The notes beneath the pieces are model-generated. The model was not told the DNA's origin. It did not search any database and was given only the letters and a program-made list of their open reading frames with translations. 64,000 nucleotides of DNA, taken from Ceratocystis colombiana (taxonomy: Eukaryota > Ascomycota > Sordariomycetes > Microascales > Ceratocystidaceae). The stretch is from NCBI GenBank assembly GCA_026419805.1, contig JAOSLS010000069.1:43890-107889 (forward strand), given 5' to 3'. A program made the translations under genes and the position numbers. Positions 24,090-35,863 of this stretch are shown in pieces (position 1 is the first letter of the stretch; each line of letters starts with the position of its first letter).

Positions 24090-27000
24090 TAGAGGTGGGC
24101 TTTTTGTACGCGACAAAGGGAGTTCTCTTGGGATGGTGATTTTCCTGTGTTGACTGACCAAGTGACGTCTTTCGGGTTTCGTGCCTCGTTCTCTTATGCC
24201 ATGGTTGAGGTTGAAACGTGAGGGTGGGGACGGGCTGTTCTGGGCAGAGCAATGGCATGCTTCAATTTCTTGTACATATCTTAGGTGGATGAAGCTCAGT
24301 TGATGAATTTTATTTCTGTTGTCTTTACACTTTGCTGTCCTGTCCTGCCAGTAGTGGGTGACTTTTGAGTGCTTTACCGTAGAGTTCCATGCGTCGCCAA
24401 AAGGGATTAGGAATATCAATCAATATCCGGGCTGATGTTTGCTGGTTATATGAAGGTGTTGGTGGTGGCTAGCGTTGGGTGTTGCTGATTGATGTTGATT
24501 GATTGTTTTAAACTGAGCAAGGTCTGACGGCATGATATTTAGATTAGTTTATCCAGAGTGTGGCGCTAGACAGGGAACACAGCAGTATGGTCAGCTCCTG
24601 GTGCATTGATATTATGTGCAAACATAGCACACATGTGGCTGCCTGGTTATGCATGTAATATTTATGCCCGCCAAGTAGCCAACACTACGCCACATTAAAG
24701 GAGAAGAGTGGCTGAGCGGGTAACGAACGCACACTCGTGCACAACTTTGCGACTCCAAATCTCAAATAATACAACGCCCACATTACACAAGAGATAAACG
24801 TCTCTTCTCCAAGACACACTTCGTCCAACTGTATGGTTTACAAATCAGCGCGAGATTGGGGGTGGCTTGAAGGATCTACAAGCTTGTATGTATGGAGAAG
24901 GCAGAAAGAATACATCAAGACAAGGGCCTGCCTTGTGACATGGCGGCTGAGGTAGGAACAAGAGAAGATTGTCTTGTGCACTATTTCCACAGCTTTGTAT
25001 TTCGCAGGGAGTCTGAGCTTTGATAATGCATATATCCCTACAACGTAGAAAACGAGGTGCGCACAATGGCTGACGAGCTGCAGGGCAATGCACAAAAAAG
25101 GATGGTGCAGCGAATGTAGCAAACTCCAGAAGGAGGAGATGAAAGGCTAATTTGGCGTTGCGATGGCAGAGCAATACTATGTGAGTTAAGGGCTATAGCG
25201 CTTGGTGTTGATACTGAGGCTGGGCCAGTTAGTTTCATTATTAGTCGCGGTGATGTGATATTGGGCGATGGGGGGGGGGGGGGCTCGTGGTAGTATCATC
25301 CAGTGTGCGCCTTGCAGCACAAATGACGGATTGGGCTGGGACCTTTCGTTGTTGCACTGAGAAAAAGCAGAGACGTGAAGTATCCGTTGTGTAGACACGG
25401 AGAGAATATGCAGCTTGCCGGGCCTGTACTTCATTGTCAAAGTGGCCCAAATGAGTTGCCGAGCGAGCTTGCAGGTCGGATGAAGGGTGGGTGGGTACTT
25501 TGGAGGAAGAAAAAAGCAGGGGGGAGCAGTCTGTAGTGCAAATGTCAGTGATCAGCAATATTGATTAACTGAAGGGATAACGGTCTTGCCGTAGGAATAC
25601 CGGATTTTAAATTTGGACAAGGATTATATGGGCTTCTATCAGACGATTTAATGAATGGCGTTGGCGTTGGCTTTCGTTTTTTTTTTTTTTTTTTCTTTTT
25701 TTGCTTTTTCGTCTTCCCGGCTGGGATCTAAGTGGTAGTGAAGCCACGATAAGTAGAGAGGGACGCGGTATCGTACGGTTTGTCGGATTGCTTCCAAGGG
25801 ACGCAGAGGCAGATGGGGCTTGATACACAATGTGCTCGCGCAAATGATCAAGTGTTTGTGCATGCATACATGCATTCGTGTACAGGGAACACGCGAATTT
25901 CACTCCACTTGTGATGGGAGAAAGCGATAGTGCACAGACGGCTTCATAGGCGATCTCAAGGGCTTCTTCTGTTGCGTTGCCTCTTTTGATGCAGTTTGGA
26001 AGAAAAAATCAAAGGAAAAAAAGAGAGAGGTTGGCGGGAGAGGCAATGGTAACGATGGTGTTCTGACAAGGGCGGGGACTAGGCGCACTTGAAAGCAAAA
26101 TATGCTGTTGTATGGCATGCGTGTTCGTGTGGTTGGTAATATATATACAGCACACAGCTCGCCTTGGCCTGTAGGGAATATCGAAAAGGACTCTGATCGT
26201 CTTGTTCTCGTCCCTCGTTGCTCCAGTGGTAGTGCTAGGACTAAGGGAGAATAGAGAGGGGATGATAGGAGACGGCTTGGTTCGGCTATGTATTGGGCGA
26301 GACAACAAAGAGCGAGCTACTGTGTGCAGCGCAGATGCAGCTGCTGCACCACATGTATGCATCTATTTGCATGCATATGAAGATTATACTTGGTAGAGGA
26401 AAGGAAAGTCCTGTGGAGCTGCTAAGGCAGACACGGACCGGGCCAGCAGTATGCAATGAGCGCACAAGATTGGCTGGCATATGTAGCTATCCTTGGCAGC
26501 TCAGCCATGTAGCGTGCATGTAGCATAGAGGCGCATGAATATGAACTGCGAAAAACACAAGCTGCATTGTAACGGCAGTGCAGCAAACGCAATATAAGAA
26601 GAGATGGGTGAGGGGCAAAACGAACAGAAATAGCCACGGCGGGATAGGGGCCTGTTGCTTGGTATGTGATGTGATGTGAAGAACGCAGGCGAGATATTTT
26701 CATTTTTCATTTTTTATTTTTCATCTTCATTTTCATTTTCATTTCTATTTTTTATATTTTTATTTTTTATCTTTGTTGTCCTCTGACCCACTGGGCTCTC
26801 ACTTCACACGCTAGCACGCGAGCAATACAAAGCACACAAAATGATGCAGAGGACTCCCTTTAGTGCAAGCAATATATAAGCTGGCGATCCCTTGAGTGTG
26901 CAGGGCAGCTACTCTATTCTATATTCATGGCTTTTTGTGCCACAAGGACAGGGCATAAGAGCTAAGGCATAGATAGCACAAGAACACTAAAATGTGAAAG

Positions 27001-27847
27001 GACTCAGACGCTGCAGCACTGAATCCCTTGTTCTTGTTCTCCTCTTTCTTGCAGCTTTGTTGAATCCTTTGTCTTGGTTTGGGATGGGATCTGTTTCCTC
27101 TTATTTCCAACCTTCTTCTCATGTTACTCCTTTCTTTTTTCTCGATTGTTGCTTTGGCTTCAGTAACCGGATAACTACGCGCCGTTTCCCGTCTTGTTGG
27201 CTATTATTCCTTTTGTCTATTCTCCTCAATTCTTGTCACTCGTTCTTTCTGCACTAGTTTTCATACTTTATACTTTATACTTTCTTTTTATTCCTTTTTA
27301 TTCGTTCGTCTTCTATTCTTCCGTCAATCTTTCCATCGATCTTGATCTGTTTATTCTCTTCATTCATTTATCACCTGTTCGCAATTTGATTTTGTCGTCA
27401 ACTATCTACCTTCTTTGTCCTTCATCTATCTTTCGTCTTGCCTTTCACTTCGTCCAGTCATTCCTTACTTGCTTTGATATCATATTCCTGTCTTGTCTTG
27501 TCTTCTTTTTTTTTTTGTTTCGATACTGCGCTGCTTCTTCATCATTCATTTTGTCATTCTTGTTTTCGTTATCATCGCCGCTGTTCTCGATTGCTTACCT
27601 CTCAAGAGTCCACCATTCATTGGACGCCGCGCACCACTTTCACCTCTTGTCCCCTCCTCTCCCAACTAGGCCTCTTTCCTTGATCTCTGGTTGCCTGCTA
27701 CTGTCGCTCTTTTAAAAATTTCCTTTTTGTATTAAACGTTGTCTACATATCCATATACTTGGCAACTCCCATCTCCTGAATCTACCTGTATACGGCTGAC
27801 TCTGACCAATCGGCCTCTTCACTTCCTTCCTTTTTGTTTCATCTACC
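24090..27847. other. Gene-poor region, 3.8 kb, with simple repeats and pyrimidine-rich leader
   Basis: No gene was supported here. It holds a 14-G run at 25270-25283, a T-run near 25677-25694, a long degenerate ATTTTT/CATTTTT tract at 26698-26770, and from ~27010 to 27840 a plus-strand strand-biased pyrimidine-rich block leading into the F-box gene. Many open frames on both strands are by-products of this composition. Confidence 0.5.
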
Positions 27848-28996
27848 ATGGCTACTACGAAGGCGCTACTCTCTGACATCATGAGCTACCCCGAATGCTC
27901 CAACGACGCAGGCATCGTATCGCCTGAAGCGCCCTCATACATGGATAGCACTGCCTTGTCAAGGCCTGCGAAAATCTCGGACTCTGCTTCTATTGCCCCC
28001 GGTGGATCAGCTGTCTTGTCTGGGAAGCCGCTCAAGACGGCTAACATCTCAAGTCCCGAAGCCAGTACAATGTCTCTACCGTTGCCTGACGCGCGTGGTT
28101 CGACACCCCTTTCTCCTAAACGTCGGCGTTCCGATAGCTTTGATGGAGATGTTTCCCCAGTTTCTACTCCCAAGCGGCGCCGGATAGTCTCTGCCCGTCT
28201 CCCTACGCCCGGTGTTTCTCGTCGCAGCTCCATGAACTTTGCCTCCACCAACTATAGCTCAAGCTCAATCTGCAAGTCGACTATCCCACGCTCCTTTGCC
28301 GATATCGAAGCTGCTCTTGCGCCCTTAACGAGCTTTCCCTCCTGCGAACCTCTAAAGCCCGTTGCTTTTGCAAGACTACCGCGTGAACTCAACGACATGA
28401 TATTTTCGCTACTAGATTATAAGTCTCTAATTCGCCTGTCTCAGACAAACACGCTCCTAAACAGCATAGTCGATACTCAAATTGCTCCTGCCCATGAAAA
28501 GCTGGCTTTTGTCATGTCCGCCGAAAAGAACTTTTCTCAGCATTGGCCTAAATGTACCGATGATGAAGAGCATCCTGGAAACTTTGCCTGCTATGCTTGT
28601 TTTCGTGTTCGCAGTCCTGTACACTTTGCTGAGGTTGAACTGCCACACGACGCTGAAGCCGAACTTGGTGGCGAGGAGCAGAAATCACTTTGCAATAATG
28701 AAAGCCCATCTCAAACTGAGCCTGTATTCCTATCTATTACATCCGACACCGCAAAAAAACCTTTGTGCACCACCCCCCCTTCAAATACTTCACCTGGCAC
28801 AAAGCCTACTGTCCTGCGGCGCTATTGCATTGATTGCGGAGTTCATCATGGTCTTTATAAAGCAGGCCAAAACCTTGTTACCAAAATGGACCAGAAGCTT
28901 TGGATATGTAGCTGTCAACGCATATGCCAAACGGCCTCAGAACCGGAATGTCCTGAATGCCAGAATTGTTTGCTCACAAACAAGAGGAGTAACTAA
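27848..28996 (+). CDS. F-box protein with Cys-rich C-terminal region
   Basis: Intronless, 382 residues. F-box proteins recruit substrates to SCF ubiquitin ligases through Skp1. The F-box is at ~176-215 (FARLPRELNDMIFSLLDYKS, then LIRLSQTNTLLNSI). Before it lie a Ser/Pro-rich stretch and two basic patches (PKRRRSDSF, PKRRRIVSARLPTP) that could be nuclear signals. After it comes a Cys-pair arrangement seen in a family of filamentous-fungal F-box proteins: FACYACFRV, then RRYCIDCGVHHGLY, then WICSCQRICQ and CPECQNC, which could bind zinc. The substrate is unknown. The start ATG at 27848 sits in a good context (accATGG) and is preceded by an unusually long CT-rich leader. Confidence 0.85.
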   Translation: MATTKALLSDIMSYPECSNDAGIVSPEAPSYMDSTALSRPAKISDSASIAPGGSAVLSGKPLKTANISSPEASTMSLPLPDARGSTPLSPKRRRSDSFDGDVSPVSTPKRRRIVSARLPTPGVSRRSSMNFASTNYSSSSICKSTIPRSFADIEAALAPLTSFPSCEPLKPVAFARLPRELNDMIFSLLDYKSLIRLSQTNTLLNSIVDTQIAPAHEKLAFVMSAEKNFSQHWPKCTDDEEHPGNFACYACFRVRSPVHFAEVELPHDAEAELGGEEQKSLCNNESPSQTEPVFLSITSDTAKKPLCTTPPSNTSPGTKPTVLRRYCIDCGVHHGLYKAGQNLVTKMDQKLWICSCQRICQTASEPECPECQNCLLTNKRSN

Positions 28997-29706
28997 AACA
29001 GAGCCTTGTATCCCTCTCATGAGCGTGCGTCTTGAGTGTAGCTCTGATTCCTTCTCGTTTTGCTTTTGGATTTCTTTTCTGTGAATAGAAAAATATGGGT
29101 GGCATGCACCTGTTTTCATGGTGCTGTTTCCAGCTAGTAATAGCCTTGTTTTATCTCCATTCATCCGCGCTGTGCGCCTCTTTCACTGCTCATTTGTTAT
29201 ACTCTCCTAATGTGTTTTCTATTGACCAATAGTCTTGATGTTGTGTTTTATCGAAGAAGCTCTCCACGGAAAAAGACAGGAGAACAACCCATTGTTAGCT
29301 AATAAGATGCTGTAAGTTTTGTGTAACACTTTCATTCCTTTCAATTCTTGTGTTCCCTCACTTCGCAACGTTGTTGATTTGCCTTGATGATTTTGTCTAT
29401 CCTGCTTGGAAAAAAACCATATTACCTCCCCTAATCTACTATTTCTTCATGTATGGATCAACATAGCTATCGACACAAGACTTCATAGTCGAATTTTTGT
29501 TCATAATTTTGCCCATGATTGAAACTTTGTAACAGTGTGCCTGTGCCATGTGCAAGACTCTAGAATAACGAGGTACAGCTTGGTATAATATTATATCATT
29601 AGATAGTATCTTCTTATTCAGTGCATGATGCTGGATCGTAAAAGCTATCACAGCCATACACATAAAAAGGAGGCCATGTTGATTAGTATGGCTCTTGCTT
29701 GGTCTG
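28997..29706. other. Convergent intergenic spacer
   Basis: AT-rich 710-bp spacer between the F-box and PRP17 stop codons; no feature recognised beyond probable 3' UTRs. Confidence 0.5.
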
Positions 29707-31374
29707 TTAGTCCCAAAGTCGTACCTGTCCATCTTGCCCGGCTGTGAATACCTTGGAAGTTTCCTGTTCTGACCATGCCATGCACGTCAGCGCCGTTTTG
29801 CTAGCTTGTATCTTGTGCAGCATTGTGCCTTTTTTGAAATCCCAAAACACTAGAAACCCAGCCGAATCGCCGCTCGTAACAAACTGGCCGTCTGGGCTAA
29901 CAGTGACATCAATAGCAGTACCAACCGTGTGATGGCCCTTCCAAAGCTTCTTCCTGTTCTGTCGGATCTTGTCTCCGGTGGAGTAAGCCAAGATGGAATT
30001 ATCGCCACTCTGATAAAGAACATGTTTCCCACTAGGGTGCAAGCAGCTACGAGTGTACGCAAACATATCAATCTCAGCGATGATCTTGGTAGGTACAGGA
30101 ATACCGTAATCCCATGCGCGGACTGTTTTGTCGTTAGATGAGCTCATGAAACGGCGGCCTTCATCAAGGAATTCCAGTGTTGTGATATCCGACAAATGGT
30201 GATTGTAATCTTGAATGATTTCGTTCCCCACACGGGTATCGTATTGCAATATGGTATTATTAGACATTCCTGCAATGAACTCATTGTGGTGGTCAGGAGA
30301 TAGATTGTTCCATCTGATAACATGTGCAGTTTTGCCATTTGAAAATTTGCCAAGACACTTGCCGGTTTCGGTGTCCCACAGCTTTATGGTACGGTCCCAA
30401 GAAGAACTGATGAACTTGGTGCCATCATGATTGAAATGAGTATCCGAAAGTGCTTTGCTGTGGCCGTTGTATGTTCGAAGAAGCTCCCGAGAATGATAGA
30501 CGTCGTAAATGCGTATAGTGGAGTCCGCACTTGCTGATAATAGCAAGTGTGAAGACTTGGGGAAAAGGCGAAGTGATGTGATTGCTTGCTTGCTTTCCTT
30601 CCAGGCATGAATCTGTTTCTTGGGAATGAAGTTCGTGATGCTTCCAGGCTCCTTGCGTAGATCGACATTGAGATCTTGTGGAATATGCACTGTAGAGGAG
30701 AAAATAAAAAGGTTAGTTGGGTATAGATAGCAATGATTACAGGTAATAGCCAAATACTTACTGAATGTACGGCCTTGGTAGTCGAACTCTTGTGATCCAT
30801 GGAAGATAGTGGTTTCGGTACCAAGACTCTCTACTTCCTTTCTTCGTTCTAGCGCAACAGAAGGGGCTGATACGGTTGTGCCACTGGCAACGATATCCTC
30901 GTCATCTGTGACTTCAATTTCTTCATATTCCTCATCGCTAGCAAGTGACTCATCATCAACAACGTCTTGATACCTGGGTTTGTATTTGGCCCATGGGCCG
31001 ACATATGCACCTGCACCTTCAACGATAGTTGCGTCGCCTTTTTTTTCACGGGTAGCTCTTAAGTTGGAAGCTTCCTTTTTTATTTCTGTTGCCGACTTGG
31101 TTGCCCTTTCAGGCCCACCACGTCTCTCAACGGCTTGGTGCTTTGCTCTGAAGGTGTGTTCGCTAACGATAGTTTCTTCAGCAAACCCGGTTAACACATT
31201 GTTTTTGCGTTTTTTTGCGCCATCTTGAGAAAATGGATTGGCTGGTCCAACTGATGGCCTTGAAACTTCTTCTCTGCTATATATGTCGGCAGTATGTGAT
31301 AGGGGTGCCTGTTCTCTCACAATCAGGGCATCTCTAGGCGCCATGTTGGCTGGAAACTTGTTCAGGTCCGCCAT
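29707..31374 (-). CDS. PRP17: Pre-mRNA splicing factor Prp17/Cdc40 (WD40)
   Basis: Exons 31374-30762 and 30689-29707 give 531 residues. The 72-nt intron is in frame and could be missed; removing it restores DYQGRTFMHIPQDLNVDL, the family hallmark. Prp17 acts in the second catalytic step of splicing in the nucleus. The N-terminus carries RPSVGPANPF and KRKNNVLTGFAEE, conserved in Cdc40, then an acidic segment. From ~residue 230 there are about seven WD repeats, e.g. LLLSASADSTIRIYD, KFISSSWDRTIKLWD, RFMSSSNDKTVRAWD and a closing FTAGQDGQVRLWD. The start is uncertain: relatives have a longer N-terminus, so a short upstream exon may be missing. Confidence 0.95.
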   Translation of the reverse strand: MADLNKFPANMAPRDALIVREQAPLSHTADIYSREEVSRPSVGPANPFSQDGAKKRKNNVLTGFAEETIVSEHTFRAKHQAVERRGGPERATKSATEIKKEASNLRATREKKGDATIVEGAGAYVGPWAKYKPRYQDVVDDESLASDEEYEEIEVTDDEDIVASGTTVSAPSVALERRKEVESLGTETTIFHGSQEFDYQGRTFSKYLAITCNHCYLYPTNLFIFSSTVHIPQDLNVDLRKEPGSITNFIPKKQIHAWKESKQAITSLRLFPKSSHLLLSASADSTIRIYDVYHSRELLRTYNGHSKALSDTHFNHDGTKFISSSWDRTIKLWDTETGKCLGKFSNGKTAHVIRWNNLSPDHHNEFIAGMSNNTILQYDTRVGNEIIQDYNHHLSDITTLEFLDEGRRFMSSSNDKTVRAWDYGIPVPTKIIAEIDMFAYTRSCLHPSGKHVLYQSGDNSILAYSTGDKIRQNRKKLWKGHHTVGTAIDVTVSPDGQFVTSGDSAGFLVFWDFKKGTMLHKIQASKTALTCMAWSEQETSKVFTAGQDGQVRLWD

Positions 31375-32320
31375 TGTAATTTGGATCGTGATTGCGTCGG
31401 TCTTATCGTAAGCTTGGGGTAGATTGCTCTTTTTCGAATGTATTGGTTATCGACGAAGTATTACGAAGAACAGGGCTACTGTATGAGGTCGGATGAGCTA
31501 ATGTTGACAATCGGTAGGTCAAAGTCGCAGGTGCAAAATATAAAAATTGAAATTGACAATACCTCAGCCTTGTTAACACTGCTGAATGTAATGATAAGGC
31601 AGCATGCCCCACTTTAATAATAGGGTTAGATCTACAGAGCAGCCTTTTACCTTTTTATGCCCAGCCTAGTTTTACCTACAATTAGTTAAGAAAACAGACT
31701 TATCAAAGGAGTCATTGGTGCCTTGAAGTGAGTCTTTAATACATTCTATTAACCAAAATTTATTGGGCATGAAAAAGAATACGATGAGAAAAGTTAATGG
31801 AATACGAAAACTACAATGTGATATTATAGGTGGTTCGTACCTTGAACGTAAAAGTATCCTCCACAAAACATAAGTGATCATATTGCTTGCTCATTAACTC
31901 GCCAATATCCCTATTTGATGAGGCGATGATATATCTACACTAGCAAACTAGTGAGATTTTCATTTAACATCAAGGTGAGCTGGTGTCATCGTCGTCATGT
32001 TTCGATTCCGAGCCGGGGTTGTAGAGAGACCGCCTGTAGAAATGGGGATAAACCTCATATTCGATCAACAGAACTTGGTGATATATCCTATTAATTTTGA
32101 GTAAGATCGAGGGTATGATCCAATTGCGTTAAACAAAAAGGTATAACGCAATTGGGGGAGAGGGGTAGAAAGTTCGCCCAAGGCATTCACAAAGAAACCT
32201 TTGCTGATTACAGATCGGAGGCATGAATATAGAAGGAATAAAGAGGAACCCGGTGATTAGGAGAGTAGAGAGTAAAGATTTAGAGGTAAACCCCTGCTGG
32301 AGAGCAGAGATATCTAGCGT
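31375..32320. other. Intergenic spacer upstream of PRP17
   Basis: 946 bp between PRP17 (start) and ERV14 (stop), both on the minus strand. It holds the PRP17 promoter and the ERV14 3' UTR. It is AT-rich and no RNA gene was recognised. Confidence 0.5.
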
Positions 32321-33041
32321 CTAGCTCGACTCGTCCTTGATCAAGGCAACGATCATGCTGTAGAGGTAGAAAAAGAACATGACCAAATGGAAAGCTAGCT
32401 TTGAGAATGACTCCTATTAAGAAACAGTCATACTAGTTAGATTTTGTCGGTTAAAGTACGAGTAATACTAAGGGAACATACCTTTTTGTGGACATTGAGC
32501 TTGCGGAATATCTCGGTGGCATCAAGAAGATGAACGTTGTCGAAAATTCTGTGAGGATGTGTTAGCATCATCGGGGCGCAATTCACATTTAGATAATTTC
32601 AAGTGACTAACTTCTTGATATTCCAAGCAAGTAACGGCAAGTTCAAAATCAATGGAAGCCAGTATCCGTTAATCAAAAACATGAAAGTGAGAAAACCATG
32701 GACGGCAGCTTCGGGGACAATGTAGGTGTTAAGGCGGTTGCAGAGATCGATCGGGTTGATATAGTCGCTATTGGCAAGAAGAAAAGAGAAATATTGTTAG
32801 CCTAATGAAGAGCACGTACTGGCTAGCTATCGGGATCAACAAGATCATGATCAGTCGCAACTGAAAGAGCTAATGACAATATTGACTTTTGGGTCAATTG
32901 AGGGGAAGTACGCCCTGCGCAAACAGTAGTGGTTACGTACCATTCCAAGTCGCTGTACATGATAGTGAAGAAAACCTGGAGGAAAAGGTTGACAGCATTG
33001 ATCAACACTGCCAATAGGTAAAGCCAGGCTTCTCCAGACAT
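32321..33041 (-). CDS. ERV14: Cornichon-family ER cargo receptor Erv14
   Basis: Four exons (33041-32941, 32767-32612, 32548-32482, 32413-32321) give exactly 138 residues, the length of yeast Erv14. The protein escorts membrane cargo into COPII vesicles at the ER. Seen: first membrane helix WLYLLAVLINAVNLFLQVFF followed by YSDLECDYINPIDLCNRLN, whose Cys codon is split by intron 1; second helix region FLTFMFLINGYWLPLILNLP; the cargo/COPII-binding segment IFRKLNVHKKESFSKLAF; and the final helix LVMFFFYLYSMIVALI. Three introns in such a short gene, all phase-consistent, make this model secure even though no single exon has a long open frame. Confidence 0.96.
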
Positions 33042-33889
33042 GATGAGAGGTCGCGATGTTAAACCAGGCGCAAGACAAAATAGAAAGAAATAGAGAGAAA
33101 GCCGGAATTAGAAGGCAGAAGTGATGGAGGTATCGTAGGCGAAAGACGAGATTTGAGCGTGAGAACTTTGTCAAGGGACTCGTTGCTGGTAATCGGAGAG
33201 AACACTTTACGTGGCGGCTCAACGGCTAAGCAAGTTTAGTGTAATAAAACCCATAAGAAGTGGGCTTTCCTTTCTTTCTCAATTATGAGAGAAGGCGGGG
33301 GGGGGGGGGGGACAGGACAGGCAAGGGATATATCGTTGAAGCTTCTTGATAGCAGGGGCTAAGACGCAGGACAAGATTTCGGGGCCAATTTGTGACTTGT
33401 GACAAAAAAAGAAGAAAAAACTAAGATGACATCAAAGATTTTTGGTGGCCTAAAGCTGTTGCAACTAAGTGGAAAGGACCTGAGGGGACTTCACCTTGAT
33501 ATTGTTTGGTTCTATAATTTTTAGGACAGGTTTCACAGCTTGCCGCCTTCGTGCGCCACACTGAATGAGGCTCCCTCCGGTTTCGTCCCACCTCAGCCAC
33601 ATATATTTGATGTTGTCTTTTAGCCTTAAGTCACCAAACAAGGTTTCTTTGATTGCACCATCATCATGTATTTTTTGTAAGGGACGTATCATTTGGCTTC
33701 AGTTTTGGCCTTCATTTTTCTTGATGTGGCATTGGTTTTAGGGGGAAAAAACCACGCCATACTGAAGCGTTGTCTAAATGTAGATGCTTGTTCCTTCTAC
33801 TTGACACCATTTCATTTTTGTATTGCACTACCATCTACCCGTCAAATTTGTTGGATTTTTGCCGAATTTCCTTCAATATAAGGTCGTAT
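33042..33889. other. Intergenic spacer with 15-G run
   Basis: 848 bp between the ERV14 start and MAP1 stop. It contains a G-run at 33297-33311, and otherwise unremarkable sequence. It presumably carries the ERV14 promoter. Confidence 0.5.
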
Positions 33890-35347
33890 TCATTTCTTTG
33901 GTATGGTCACTGGACCTCCTGGAGATTTGGGTAACCGAGCCGTAAGAACTTCTACACCATCGTCGGTTACGAGAAGTGTGTGCTCTATTAATTTGAATTA
34001 GACAAGTATTCGCCATATTTCTGATAGGAGCTCATGGCAGACAACTTACCAAACTGTGCAGTACGTTTGCCATCTATCGTAGTACTTGTCCAATTGTCGG
34101 GCCACGTGATATCACGATACTTTCCAAGGGCTACCATAGGTTCGATAGTGAAGGTCATTCCAGGTTTCGCTTCGCCGATGGTCTTGTTTTTAGCGTAATG
34201 GGGGATATTAGGAGGGCAATGGAATAACTTGTTGATACCATGGCCGCAATAAGTACGAATGACACTGCAGTCCCGGGTCTTGGCGTGCTGCTCAATGATG
34301 TTACCAAATTCGCGGAACAGGACACCTGGTTTGACACTTTGTATGGCAAGATCCAGGCACTCTCTAGCACATTCTGTTACACGAACAGAATCAGGGTCAG
34401 CCTTGGCCTTATCGCCAATATAGTATGTCTCGTTGAGATCACCGTGATAGCCCTCGTGATAAAGGGTAACGTCAATATTCAAAATGTCACCATCTTGCAA
34501 TACCCTTTGATCAGGGATACCATGGCAAATGACTTCATTGACCGAAGTGCAAACAGACTTTGGGAAATGGTTGTAATTAAGTGGTGAGGGGTACGACTGA
34601 CACGATAGTATTAGTTATCGGTTTGTTTGATCAGAGAATTTGAAGCTTTAGGTTTTTTGTTGTTGATAAACTTACGTTGCGCTCAATGCAAGCTTTATGG
34701 ACGACTTCATCAATATAGTCAGTAGTGACTCCAGGGACAGCTGCAGCCGCGGCAATATCGAGAACCTCCCGGGCGAGTCTGCAAACTTTTCGCATGGCAT
34801 CCTGTCCTTTAGCATCCAAAATTTCAATACGGCTAGGGCGAAGCATAGATCTATTGTATTTAGGGATTCCATCTTGAGACCAATCAGGGTGAGGAATGCT
34901 CTTGGGGACTTTTCTATGCGCAGAAAGAGGATATAAGGGGCGCAGAGGACCAGCGAAGGCAAATGTCGGAAATGGGTTGAAGGTGCCATCGGCGGCATTG
35001 GGCTCGGAAACTAGGGAAGGGGAAATGAATTTCTCCAGGAGGTTTGTCTTCGCTTTGTGCACTTGCTTGTGGGTAGACTGCCGATCAGATGGACTGTTGT
35101 TAGCATGGAGTTTTTCCCTTCAAATTGCGAATTTCAAATTTCTTGTGCTCTAGAAATGACGAAGTAGAGTTTGAATCCTCTATCATGGGTTTCTAAGACC
35201 ATTTAAACTAACCCAGCTCTTTTTAAAGCATTCTTGGGAGCAGAAGAATGTATCTTTGATCCCGAGTTTGATACAGGTAGGGCATTGCAGTGAGCCTGCA
35301 TCAACCGTACAGTCAGTGCCAGAACATTTGCGCGGGGCGTCAACCAT
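33890..35347 (-). CDS. MAP1: Methionine aminopeptidase 1 (cytosolic, zinc-finger type)
   Basis: Four exons (35347-35213, 35077-34676, 34596-34050, 33984-33890) give 392 residues, against 387 in yeast. The enzyme removes initiator Met from nascent chains at the ribosome. The short first exon encodes the ribosome-associated zinc finger (KCSGTDCTV, QCPTCIKLG, FFCSQECFKKSW). After the splice comes STHKQVHKAK. The catalytic pita-bread fold follows: VCTSVNEVICHGIPD, metal ligands in LNIDVTLYHEGYHGDLNET (two Asp), IRTYCGHGINKLFHCPPNIPHY (His), GMTFTIEPMV (Glu), and the final Glu in QFEHTLLVTDDGVEVLT, rebuilt across the last intron. Zinc finger plus catalytic part define type 1 eukaryotic MetAP. Confidence 0.96.
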
Positions 35348-35863
35348 TTTGCCTGAGTTTTCCTGGATAAAGTAGAGTCAGAAGGAAGATAGGCCCGTTT
35401 AAAGCTTCTTTTGTGCCAAAAACTCGTTGACTGTGAACCTATGTTCTGCTATCAAAGTAGGTAGTAGATCACAAGTTGAGCAAAAAGCGCAATGTAAGCC
35501 AGCCTTGTTTAAGCTATAGTTTCTTTTTTTTTTGTATCCGAAGGTCCAAAATGTTTTTTTTCCCCAAAGCTAATGGAATAAATGCAACATGTGGGGCTAT
35601 CAAAAAATAATAAACTAGAAACCCCCACTATGAATATGCTTATATCCAAGCTGTGACGCAACCAATAACACTTTAGATGGGTTAGTTACATAACATAACT
35701 TCCGATTGCAGATGAGATAATAAACCTAAAATGCACGAATTAAAATATCTAATCGTATGATTTATCACTCCACCTTCAGTACATATATCATGGACCTGGG
35801 TCTCCTGTAGCTAGAGTCTTCTAGTCTTGTACTTGCTCGTAGCGACGGCCAAACGTTATAAAG
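35348..35863. promoter_or_regulatory. Divergent promoter, MAP1 / kynurenine monooxygenase
   Basis: 516 bp between two outward-facing start codons, with T-runs near 35525-35560. No defined regulatory site was recognised. Confidence 0.45.

Noticed and set aside
24704..24820. tRNA-like segment: GGAGAAG at the start, A-box-like TGGCTGAGCGGG, and CTTCTCC at the end
   Set aside because: The ends can pair and the A-box is good, but no proper B-box (GGTTCGAANCC) or T-arm precedes the 3' strand and the length is ~110 nt. Probably coincidence or a decayed tRNA.
25238..26703. Many overlapping minus-strand open frames of 60-120 codons
   Set aside because: They overlap one another in different frames, have biased Ser/Pro/His composition and no recognisable domain or intron structure.
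27194..27715. 173-codon plus-strand open frame of Leu, Phe and Ser
   Set aside because: Produced by the pyrimidine-rich leader of the F-box gene; low complexity throughout.
32007..32035. B-box-like GTTTCGATTCC
   Set aside because: The T-stem does not pair and no A-box or acceptor stem lies upstream at the right distance.
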